A stretch of 14,683 nucleotides of DNA, taken from NCBI GenBank assembly GCA_035547055.1, contig DASZVN010000224.1, positions 1 to 14,683 on the forward strand, read 5' to 3'. The notes under the pieces were generated by a model, which saw nothing but the letters and a program-made list of their open reading frames with translations, did not search any database and was not told where the DNA came from. Each line of letters opens with the position of its first letter. Position 1 is the first letter of the stretch. The position numbers and the translations under genes were made by a program. The stretch is from DASZVN01 sp035547055 (GTDB lineage: Bacteria; Pseudomonadota; Alphaproteobacteria; Rhizobiales; Methylopilaceae). Positions 1 to 5,134 of this stretch are shown piece after piece.

Positions 1-416
1 AGCGCCACCAGCGGCGGCTCGAGGTTATAGGTGTTGGCCTCGACCCATTGTCCGGCGACGAAGATCAGGAACGAGAAGGCGTAGAGGAACAGGAAGGCCG
101 GGATGAAGTCGCGCAGCTTGTGGCCGAGCGCCGAGACCGCCGCCGAGAACACCGCGAGCCAGAACACGAACTGGACGGCGTAGCGGACCGCGTTCTTCGC
201 GAGATCGGCGCCGAGCTGGGAGAAATTGGCCCATTTTGCCGGCGTCACCGCGAGCCAGCGAAGGCTCGCGCCATTGGCGAACAGGAGATAACCGACGATC
301 ACCAGGCCGAGGCCGATCCAGATCGCCCACCAGTCCTCCTTGAGCCACAGCTCGTTCCATCCGGTGGTTTCGCGGCGGACATAGCCACCCGCGGAGTCCT
401 GCTGGATGCTGCTCAT
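1..416 (-). CDS. YeiH-family putative sulfate/sulfite exporter, N-terminal part (runs off window)
   Basis: The reverse strand reads 138 codons from the ATG at 416 to the window edge without a stop. The N-terminus (SAGGYVRRETTGWNELWLKE, then DWWAIWIGLG, AVTPAKW, FVFWLAVFSAA and EANTYNLEPPLVAL) has the layout of the YeiH / Cons_hypoth698 membrane family, annotated as putative sulfate exporters. Two hydrophobic segments are visible, near residues 29-46 and 79-97, and a third near 106-121. The start has a GGAAGGG ribosome site a few bases upstream. In enterobacteria the family is linked to sulfite stress; I infer a role in sulfite or sulfate handling here because SsuD, encoded just upstream, releases sulfite. 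It has its own promoter with a palindromic box (510-526) and is separated from ssuB by repeats. Transport direction is not proven. The C-terminal part lies outside the window. Confidence 0.85.
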   Translation of the reverse strand, partial: MSSIQQDSAGGYVRRETTGWNELWLKEDWWAIWIGLGLVIVGYLLFANGASLRWLAVTPAKWANFSQLGADLAKNAVRYAVQFVFWLAVFSAAVSALGHKLRDFIPAFLFLYAFSFLIFVAGQWVEANTYNLEPPLVA

Positions 417-438
417 CGCCCTTCCCCCGAAATCACAT

Positions 439-457
439 CGCCAATTAGTGGTTGGCG
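439..457 (-). other. Small hairpin in the 5' leader of the yeiH-type gene
   Basis: CGCCAA and TTGGCG form a 6-bp stem with a 7-nt loop between the predicted promoter and the ribosome site. It has no U-run, so it is not a terminator. It could affect translation or mean nothing. Confidence 0.3.
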
Positions 458-473
458 GCTATTCCCGAGTCAG

Positions 474-503
474 AATGTTGGCTTTTCCCGCCGAGGCTGT
501 CAA
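474..503 (-). promoter_or_regulatory. Predicted sigma-70-type promoter of the yeiH-type gene
   Basis: On the minus strand a perfect TTGACA (503-498) is followed after 17 nt by CAACAT (480-475) or after 18 nt by AACATT. The -10 match is modest. This places the start of transcription near 468, about 50 nt before the ATG. The palindromic box lies 5 bp upstream of the -35, as at the ssu promoter. Confidence 0.6.
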
Positions 504-509
504 TCATTG

Positions 510-526
510 CCGATAAATTATATCGG
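510..526. promoter_or_regulatory. Palindromic regulator box A (CCGATA-N5-TATCGG)
   Basis: The 17-bp sequence CCGATAAATTATATCGG is a perfect 6-bp inverted repeat around a 5-bp AT spacer. It is centred about 50 bp upstream of the predicted start of transcription of the yeiH-type gene. Near-identical boxes occur at 5060-5076 and 6576-6592, each next to a TTGAC -35. Its position above the -35 suits an activator. The Rrf2 protein at 6581-7042 is the nearest candidate to bind it, but a LysR-type activator encoded elsewhere is possible. Confidence 0.72.
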
Positions 527-537
527 CTGATCCTACT

Positions 538-628
538 GTCATGCCCGGCCTTGGGCCGGGCATCCACGAGTTGGCTGCGCCGCGACGGAAGGAAGTCGGG
601 GATGGCCGAGACAAGCCCGGCCATGACG
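538..628. repeat. Intergenic palindromic repeat, 'GTCATGCCCGGCC' type
   Basis: The segment opens with a strong hairpin, ATGCCCGGCC-TTG-GGCCGGGCAT (541-563), and ends with GGCCATGAC. The outer GTCATG end is therefore mirrored at the far side. This is the form of short interspersed repeats common between genes of Rhizobiales. I recognise the type from its sequence; copy number cannot be judged from one window. Confidence 0.7.
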
Positions 629-633
629 TCCCC

Positions 634-723
634 GTCATTGCGAGGAGCGAAGCGACGAAGCAATCCAGAGGCGGCTGGCGTTGCGCCAGCGGCCCTGGAT
701 TGCTTCGCTGCGCTCGCAATGAC
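634..723. repeat. Intergenic inverted repeat, 'GTCATTGCGAGGAGCGAAGC' type
   Basis: The left arm (634-668) begins GTCATTGCGAGGAGCGAAGC and ends in GAAGCAATCCAG. The right arm (695-723) runs CTGGATTGCTTCGCTGCGCT then CGCAATGAC. Between them is an inner 7-bp hairpin, GCTGGCG-TTG-CGCCAGC (674-690). This is a widespread interspersed palindrome in Alphaproteobacteria. It starts 11 bp past the ssuB stop and would fold into a long RNA hairpin there, so it may protect the 3' end of the ssu mRNA or impede readthrough. There is no U-run. Together with the repeat at 538-628 it fills most of the 417-734 gap, in which I see no gene. Confidence 0.8.
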
Positions 724-734
724 GGGCGGCGCCC

Positions 735-1553
735 CTACGCGGCGAGGTGGCCCTGCTCGTTGAAGAGGTGGCGCATGATGGTGCCCTCCAGCCGGGCGAT
801 CTCGGGGTCGCCGCGGCGGCGCGGGCGCGGGATGCGCACCGGCAGGTCGAGCGCGATGCGGCCGGCGTCGATGACGAGGACGCGGTCGGCGAGCGCGATC
901 GCCTCGGTCACGTCGTGGGTGACGAGGACGGCGGTGAAGCCCTGGGCCCGCCACACGCCCTCGATCAGGCGCTGCATCTCGATGCGGGTCAGCGCATCGA
1001 GGGCGCCGAGCGGCTCGTCGAAGGCGAGGAGCTTCGGCCGGCTGACCAACGCCCGCGCCAGCGCGACGCGCTGCTTCTGGCCGCCCGAGAGCACCAGCGG
1101 CCACTCGCCGGCGCGGTCGGCAAGGCCGACCTCGTCGAGCGCCGCCATGGCTCGCTCGCGCCGGCCGAGGCGCGTGCCTTCGCTGCCGAGGCCGATCTCG
1201 ACATTGTCGACGACGCGCGCCCACGGCAGCAGGCGCGGCTCCTGGAACATGATGCGGCGCGCCGCGGCGGCGGTGGTGCCGCCCTCGACGGCGATCTCGC
1301 CGGCGGAGGGCGCGTCGAGCCCGAGGATCAGGCGCAGCAGCGTGCTCTTGCCGCAGCCGCTCTTGCCGATGATCGCGGCGAACTGGCCGGCGGGGATGTG
1401 GAGGTCGATGCCGCGCAGCACTTCCTTTCCGCCGAAGGATTTCTGCAGGCTGCCGAGCGTCACCGCGGCGCCGGTGCTCTCGGTCCGGGGCGGTAGCAAG
1501 GCTGCGGCGGCGTCGTCGATCGTGGCGCGCCGGAGCGCATTGGCAGCGAACAT
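735..1553 (-). CDS. ssuB: Aliphatic sulfonate ABC transporter ATP-binding protein SsuB
   Basis: A 272-residue ABC ATPase that powers import of alkanesulfonates from the inner face of the membrane. Visible motifs are the Walker A GKSGCGKST (about 63-71), the Q-loop glutamine in FQEP (about 104), the signature LSGGQ (155-159), Walker B LLAFDEP (175-181) and the switch histidine in VTHD (213). The C-terminal part (IALDLPVRIPRPRRRGDPEI) resembles SsuB/TauB-type importers. About 28 residues precede the core fold, slightly longer than usual. It is the last gene of ssuADCB and starts 12 nt after the ssuC stop with GGAG upstream. Substrate assignment rests on the adjacent ssuD. Nitrate and taurine relatives look alike, but the context favours sulfonates. 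Confidence 0.92.
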   Translation of the reverse strand: MFAANALRRATIDDAAAALLPPRTESTGAAVTLGSLQKSFGGKEVLRGIDLHIPAGQFAAIIGKSGCGKSTLLRLILGLDAPSAGEIAVEGGTTAAAARRIMFQEPRLLPWARVVDNVEIGLGSEGTRLGRRERAMAALDEVGLADRAGEWPLVLSGGQKQRVALARALVSRPKLLAFDEPLGALDALTRIEMQRLIEGVWRAQGFTAVLVTHDVTEAIALADRVLVIDAGRIALDLPVRIPRPRRRGDPEIARLEGTIMRHLFNEQGHLAA

Positions 1554-1565
1554 CGGGATGCTCCG

Positions 1566-2348
1566 TCAGGCGGTCTGGTAGGCGGGATGCCAGGGCAGGG
1601 CGCGGCGTTCGAGCCAGCGCGTGAGCACGTCGGCGAGCTTGCCGAGCGCGGCATAGAGGATGATGCCGAGCAGGACGACGTCGGTCTGGAGGAACTCGCG
1701 GGCGTTCATCGTCATGTAGCCGATGCCGGAATTGGCGGAGATCGTCTCGGCAACGATCAGCGTCAGCCACATGAAGCCGAGCGCGTAGCGGAGCCCGATC
1801 AGGATCGAGGGCAGGGCGCCCGGCAGGATGACCCGCCAGAACAGTGCCATCGGCTTCAGTCCGTAGAGGCGCGCCATCTCGACGAGGCCGGGGTCGACCG
1901 TCCGGATGCCGTGGAAGGTGTTGAGGTAGATCGGGAACAGCACGCCGAGCGCGACCAGGAAGATCTTGGCCTCCTCCTGGATGCCGAACCACAGGATCAC
2001 CAGGGGGATGATCGCGAGGTGCGGCACGTTGCGCAGCATCTGCATCGTCGAGTCGAGGAGCTGCTCGGCCGGCCGCGAGATGCCGTTGACGACGCCCAGG
2101 ACGAAGCCAAGCCCGCCGCCGATGAGAAGGCCGATCAGCGCCCGCTCGGTGCTGATCCAGGTGTTGTAGAGCAGGCTGCCGTCGGTGAGCGTGGTCCAGA
2201 ACGCGACGGCGATCGCGCTCGGCGCCGGCAGGAGCCGCGCGGGAATGAGGCCGGTGTGGGCGCCGGCCTCCCACAAGACGAGGATCGCGGCCGGCAGCGC
2301 CCACTGGAGCGCGAAGTCGCGGGCGCGCCGGAAGAGGGGGGCGCTCAT
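1566..2348 (-). CDS. ssuC: Aliphatic sulfonate ABC transporter permease SsuC
   Basis: A 260-residue inner-membrane permease with about six hydrophobic segments, near the family's usual length. The cytoplasmic coupling (EAA) loop is recognisable as EMARLYGLKPMALFWRVILP followed by GALPSILIGLRYA. Other family landmarks are HLAIIPLVILWFG and the ANSGIGYM stretch before the last segment. It would form the channel that works with SsuB and receives substrate from SsuA. Its ATG overlaps the ssuD stop by 4 bp (ATGA), indicating translational coupling. No cysteine is present. Very secure as a SsuC/TauC-type permease; the precise substrate comes from context. Confidence 0.93.
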   Translation of the reverse strand: MSAPLFRRARDFALQWALPAAILVLWEAGAHTGLIPARLLPAPSAIAVAFWTTLTDGSLLYNTWISTERALIGLLIGGGLGFVLGVVNGISRPAEQLLDSTMQMLRNVPHLAIIPLVILWFGIQEEAKIFLVALGVLFPIYLNTFHGIRTVDPGLVEMARLYGLKPMALFWRVILPGALPSILIGLRYALGFMWLTLIVAETISANSGIGYMTMNAREFLQTDVVLLGIILYAALGKLADVLTRWLERRALPWHPAYQTA

Positions 2349-3523
2349 GACTGGGCCGTGTGGCGGAGTGCGGCGGGGCGGAAGTCGTTGCCGATGGTCT
2401 CGCCGAACGGGCCCATGTTGGCCTGGAGCGCGGGCGCCACGATCCGCGACTTCAGCGGCAGGAGCGGCAGCACCAGCTCGGCGAAACGATAGGCCTCCTC
2501 GAGATGCGGATAGCCGGACAGGATGAAGGTGTCGATGCCGAGCGCCATGTACTCCTTCATCCGCGCGGCCACCGTCTCGGGGTCGCCGACCAGCGCGGTG
2601 CCGGCGCCGCCGCGCACCAGGCCGACGCCGGCCCAGAGATTGGGGCTCACCTCGAGCCGGTCGCGCCGTCCCCCGTGGAGCGCCCGCATCCGCCGCTGGC
2701 CGACCGAGTCCATGCGGTCGAAGGTGGTCTGCGCCGCCGCGATCGCGGTGTCGTCGACATAGCGGATCAGGCTCTCGGCTGCGGCCCAGGCCTCCGCCGC
2801 GCTCTCGCGCACGATGACGTGGAGGCGGATGCCGAAGCTGAGCGTTCGCCCGGCGTCGGCCGCGGCCTCCCGCACCCGGTCGAGCTTCTCGCCGACGGCC
2901 GCGGGCGGCTCGCCCCAGGTCAGGTATTTGTCGACGGTGTCGACGGCGACCTGGATGCCGGCGTCCGACGAGCCGCCGAAATAGAGCGGCGGGTGCGGCG
3001 CCTGCACCGGCGGGAACAGGAGCTGGCCGCCCTTGACCTGGATATGGCGGCCGGTGAAATCGACCTTCTCGCCGCGGAGCAGCGCCTGGTAGACCGCAAG
3101 GAACTCACGGGTGACGGCGTAGCGCTCCTCGTGGGCGAGGAAGATGCCGTCGCCCTGGTTCTCGACCGGGTCGCCGCCGGTGACGACGTTGACGAGGAGC
3201 CGGCCGTGGGAGATGCGGTCGAGCGTCGCCGTCATGCGTGCCGCGACGCCGGGCGACTGCAGCCCGGGCCGGACCGCGACCAGGAAGCGGAGCCGCTCGG
3301 TGAGCGGCGCCAAGGCCGAGGCGACGATCCAGCTGTCCTCGCAGCTCTTCCCGGTGGGGAGGAGCACGCCGTAATAGCCGAGCCGGTCGGCGGCCTGGGC
3401 GATCTGGCGGAGATAGTCGAGGTCGACCGCGCGACCGCCGACGGTGGTGCCGAGATAGCGGCCGTCGCCGTGGGTCGGCAGGAACCACAGGACATTCGCC
3501 GCGTCTGCGCCGATGGTGCTCAT
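2345..3523 (-). CDS. ssuD: FMNH2-dependent alkanesulfonate monooxygenase SsuD
   Basis: A 392-residue luciferase-fold enzyme (E. coli SsuD has 381). It uses reduced FMN and oxygen to cleave C1 and longer alkanesulfonates to an aldehyde plus sulfite in the cytoplasm. Family signatures include VLWFLPTHGDGRYLG near the N-terminus, the cysteine of GKSCEDSW (residue 61, the equivalent of Cys54), NVVTGGDPVENQGDG (about 112-126), the active-site histidine in GIRLHVIV (235) and the mobile-loop arginine in NLWAGVGLVRGGAGTALVG. The start is the ATG at 3523, overlapping the ssuA stop by 4 bp. The open frame continues upstream inside ssuA, but that is not coding. It needs a flavin reductase, and no SsuE gene is visible in the window. 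Confidence 0.96.
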   Translation of the reverse strand: MSTIGADAANVLWFLPTHGDGRYLGTTVGGRAVDLDYLRQIAQAADRLGYYGVLLPTGKSCEDSWIVASALAPLTERLRFLVAVRPGLQSPGVAARMTATLDRISHGRLLVNVVTGGDPVENQGDGIFLAHEERYAVTREFLAVYQALLRGEKVDFTGRHIQVKGGQLLFPPVQAPHPPLYFGGSSDAGIQVAVDTVDKYLTWGEPPAAVGEKLDRVREAAADAGRTLSFGIRLHVIVRESAAEAWAAAESLIRYVDDTAIAAAQTTFDRMDSVGQRRMRALHGGRRDRLEVSPNLWAGVGLVRGGAGTALVGDPETVAARMKEYMALGIDTFILSGYPHLEEAYRFAELVLPLLPLKSRIVAPALQANMGPFGETIGNDFRPAALRHTAQS

Positions 3524-4473
3524 GATCCGGATTTCTCCCAGGCGTCGGCGATGCGGATGGGCTTCGGGATCAGCTTCAGCCTGTAGAAGGTGTCCGCGAC
3601 CTCCTGCTGCTGGCGCACCACGTCGGCCGTCACCCGCTTCAGGCCGAAGGCCTCCCGTCCGAGCGCGACCGCGAGCACCGGCGCCGGGATGCCGACGTCG
3701 GGTGCGAGCTTCTTCGCGGTGCCCTTGATGTCGGCGACGACGAGCTTCTCGGTGGCGTCGATCTGCTGGACGAGGATGTCGATGACCCTGGGGTTGGCGG
3801 CCTGATAGTCGCGGCTCGAGACGTAGAACTGGTAGTTGTTCACGAGCCCCTTGCCGTCGCGCAGGATGCGCGCTCCGGTCCCCGCCTCCGCCGCGGCCTC
3901 GTAGGGGTCCCAGATCACCCAGGCGTCGACCGCGCCCTGCACGAAGGCGGCGCGGGCGTCGGACGGCACCAGGAAGGCGGTCTTGACCGCCGAATAGGGC
4001 ACGTGGGCCTCTTCCAGCGCCTTCACCAGGAGGTAGTGGACGTTGGAACCCTTGTTCAGCGCGATGGTCTTGCCCTTGAGATCGGCCACGGTCTTCAGCG
4101 GGCTGTCCTTGGGCACGAGGATGGCCTCGCCCTCCGGCGCCGGCGGGTCGTAGGCGACATAGCGGAGCGGCGCGCCGGCGGCCTGGGCGAAGATCGGCGG
4201 CGCCTCGCCGACGACGCCGAAGTCGACGGCGCCGACGTTCAGCGCTTCGAGGAGTTGCGGGCCGGCAGGGAACTCGGTCCAGGTGACGGTGACGCCGAGC
4301 GGCTTCAGCGCCTGCTCCAGCGTGCCGCGGGCCTTCAGCAGCACCAGCGTGCCGTATTTCTGATAGGCGACGCGGAGCGTCTTGGCCGGTTCGGCATGGG
4401 CCGGTGCCGTGGCGGCACCGGCGAGGAGCGCGGCTGCGGCCGCGGCCAGGACGGTTCGGCGGTCGATGGTCAT
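3520..4473 (-). CDS. ssuA: Aliphatic sulfonate-binding periplasmic protein SsuA
   Basis: A 317-residue periplasmic solute receptor that delivers sulfonates to SsuBC. Residues 1-27 form a signal peptide, with arginines at 5-6, a hydrophobic core and an AHA cleavage site before EPAKTLRVAYQ. The DRRTVL pattern is somewhat Tat-like, but Sec is possible. Mature landmarks are YQKYGTLVLLKARGTLE, TWTEFPAGPQLLEALNVGAV and VDAWVIWDPYEAA, typical of the SsuA/NMT1-like family. The precursor has no cysteine and only its initiator methionine, so the mature protein should contain no sulfur. It is 44 nt downstream of the 77-aa protein, with AGAGGA before the ATG, and is coupled to ssuD by a 4-bp overlap. Confidence 0.93.
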   Translation of the reverse strand: MTIDRRTVLAAAAAALLAGAATAPAHAEPAKTLRVAYQKYGTLVLLKARGTLEQALKPLGVTVTWTEFPAGPQLLEALNVGAVDFGVVGEAPPIFAQAAGAPLRYVAYDPPAPEGEAILVPKDSPLKTVADLKGKTIALNKGSNVHYLLVKALEEAHVPYSAVKTAFLVPSDARAAFVQGAVDAWVIWDPYEAAAEAGTGARILRDGKGLVNNYQFYVSSRDYQAANPRVIDILVQQIDATEKLVVADIKGTAKKLAPDVGIPAPVLAVALGREAFGLKRVTADVVRQQQEVADTFYRLKLIPKPIRIADAWEKSGS

Positions 4474-4517
4474 GAAAGCTGTCCTCTGGTGAAGGGGGAT
4501 GGGGCCGTGGGGCCGGT

Positions 4518-4751
4518 TCAGAACGGTGTGAGGCTCGGCACCGCGAGGCCGGGCCTCGGCGGGTGGCTCGCCGGCGTTGCTGGCAGGCCCCAGACGGCGC
4601 GCTGCGCGGCCTCGAGCGTCGCGAACGGCTTGCCGTCGATGGTGCGAAGGCGAGGGTCGGTGGCGTGGAAGCGAAAGCCCCAGCCCGCGTGGACGACGAT
4701 GCCGACGGCATGGCCGTCAGGCGCGACGAGGGTGGTGGTGGTCTCGGACAT
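4518..4751 (-). CDS. Small conserved-looking protein of unknown function heading ssuADCB
   Basis: A 77-residue protein, not recognised. It begins MSETTTTLVAPDGHAVGIVV, has a central aromatic stretch HAGWGFRFHATDPRLR, then IDGKPFATLEAAQRAVWGLP, which looks like a short amphipathic helix, and ends in a proline-rich tail. No signal peptide or membrane segment is seen. It has no cysteine and only the initiator methionine, like SsuA. The ATG has a strong ribosome site (AGGAG, 6-nt gap). That ribosome site is embedded in a 13-nt segment complementary to the upstream leader ORF, so this is the gene whose translation the leader would control. Being first in the operon, its translation could also set ssuA expression by coupling. 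Reality of the gene is likely; function is unknown. Confidence 0.72.
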   Translation of the reverse strand: MSETTTTLVAPDGHAVGIVVHAGWGFRFHATDPRLRTIDGKPFATLEAAQRAVWGLPATPASHPPRPGLAVPSLTPF

Positions 4752-4756
4752 AAAGG

Positions 4757-4769
4757 TCTCCTGTCGCCG
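4757..4769 (-). promoter_or_regulatory. Sequestered Shine-Dalgarno region of the 77-aa gene
   Basis: The minus-strand segment CGGCGACAGGAGA contains the AGGAG ribosome site. It is perfectly complementary to 4861-4849 inside the leader ORF, and its first nine bases also pair with 4827-4819. An alternative hairpin, CGCCGG (4783-4778) with CCGGCG (4770-4765), would break that pairing and leave AGGAG free. This is a translational on/off switch architecture. Confidence 0.65.
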
Positions 4770-4814
4770 GGGACGAGCCGGCGCCGAAAAAGCCGTGACG
4801 GAAGGCGGAAAGGC

Positions 4815-4898
4815 CTAGCGGCGACAGCCGTCGCGCGGGCCTGTCATGCGGCGACAGGAGATGAGTCTCGGGAGGACGAGTCGACGGATGCCGGACAT
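4815..4898 (-). CDS. 27-codon leader peptide ORF with two Cys-Arg-Arg blocks (candidate cysteine attenuator)
   Basis: The ORF runs from the ATG at 4898 to the TAG at 4817-4815, preceded by a near-ideal ribosome site, AAGGAGG, 8 nt upstream. A GTG directly before the ATG is an alternative start. The peptide begins MSGIRRLVLPRL and contains SCRRMTG and, at its end, GCRR. Both cysteine codons are TGT followed by CGC CGC. The first block lies in the 13-nt segment 4861-4849 that can pair with the ribosome site of the next gene; the second (4827-4819) can pair over 9 nt. A local stem, CCTGTC/GACAGG (4858-4853 with 4845-4840), competes. I infer that a ribosome stalled at the first Cys codon for want of Cys-tRNA would cover the anti-ribosome-site and switch on the operon. 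Actinobacterial cys operons have cysteine-containing leader peptides of comparable logic. Confidence 0.72.
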   Translation of the reverse strand: MSGIRRLVLPRLISCRRMTGPRDGCRR

Positions 4899-4920
4899 CA
4901 CGATGGCCTCCTTCGGATGA

Positions 4921-4947
4921 CCACGGCGACGTTGCCGACGCCCGTGG
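4921..4947 (-). other. GC-rich hairpin between riboswitch and leader ribosome site
   Basis: On the transcript, CCACGGGCG (4947-4939) pairs with CGCCGTGG (4928-4921) with one bulged G and a 10-nt loop. It directly follows the aptamer and ends 7 nt before AAGGAGG, so it is the natural place for an expression platform. No U-run follows, which argues for control of translation rather than termination. Confidence 0.5.
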
Positions 4948-4948
4948 C

Positions 4949-4997
4949 GCTTTAGCGTTTGATGACGCGGCGCAAGCTGCTGTCTCAAATCACCGCG
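4949..4997 (-). ncRNA. SAM-II (metA-type) riboswitch aptamer
   Basis: On the transcript, P1 is CGCGG (4997-4993) with CCGCG (4970-4966). The loop opens with TGATTTG (L1) and closes with GCTTGCG (4977-4971). After P1 comes TCATCAAA and then CGCTAAAGC (4957-4949). A pseudoknot is available: GCG pairs with CGC and GCTT with AAGC, leaving U-A between them. This is the SAM-II arrangement of an H-type pseudoknot with conserved UGAUUU, CUUGC and GCUAAA segments, known from metA/metX/metZ leaders of Alphaproteobacteria. The aptamer starts about 20 nt after the predicted transcription start. Unusually, the ribosome site lies about 35 nt beyond the aptamer, not inside its 3' edge. SAM binding would be expected to reduce expression. 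Confidence 0.85.
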
Positions 4998-5000
4998 GAT

Positions 5001-5014
5001 CGCCGAAGCCGGCG
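5001..5014 (-). other. 5'-terminal hairpin of the ssu transcript
   Basis: CGCCG-GCTT-CGGCG forms a tight 5-bp stem with a tetraloop right at the predicted 5' end of the mRNA and immediately before the riboswitch. It may stabilise the RNA end or isolate the aptamer fold. Confidence 0.4.
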
Positions 5015-5023
5015 ACGGGGATG

Positions 5024-5053
5024 ATGGTGCTCCGACTGCGGCAGGCCTGTCAA
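5024..5053 (-). promoter_or_regulatory. Predicted promoter of the leader-ssu operon
   Basis: A perfect TTGACA (5053-5048) is followed after 18 nt by CACCAT (5029-5024), giving a start near 5017. The -10 is poor, consistent with a promoter that needs an activator bound at the palindrome just upstream. It precedes the riboswitch by the right distance to make it the first element of the mRNA. Confidence 0.6.
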
Positions 5054-5059
5054 TAACAA

Positions 5060-5076
5060 CCGATAAAAAATATCGG
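5060..5076. promoter_or_regulatory. Palindromic regulator box B, with an extra half-site
   Basis: CCGATAAAAAATATCGG is a perfect 6-bp inverted repeat with a 5-bp A-rich spacer, centred about 51 bp upstream of the predicted ssu start. A further TATCGG half-site follows at 5082-5087, 11 bp after the previous one. The spacing to the -35 (5 bp) is identical to box A. The CC-N13-GG geometry resembles that of IscR type-2 sites, which is compatible with an Rrf2 protein as the binder. Confidence 0.75.
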
Positions 5077-5134
5077 GAAATTATCGGGCTGGTAAAATCA
5101 AGCAAATTCAATAGCTCGAATAATTATACGGACC

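Noticed and set aside
634..723. Repeat as a complete insertion sequence or CRISPR unit
   Set aside because: No transposase frame, no target duplication visible, and no regularly spaced direct repeats; it is a single long inverted repeat.
445..2304. Long open frame over ssuB/ssuC on the minus strand, extending into the intergenic repeats
   Set aside because: Arg/Pro/His-rich low-complexity translation in a frame that overlaps two clear genes; a high-GC shadow frame.
4815..5111. Longer 98-codon version of the leader ORF
   Set aside because: It would start inside or upstream of box B and the promoter and run through the riboswitch; the 27-codon version starts right after AAGGAGG.
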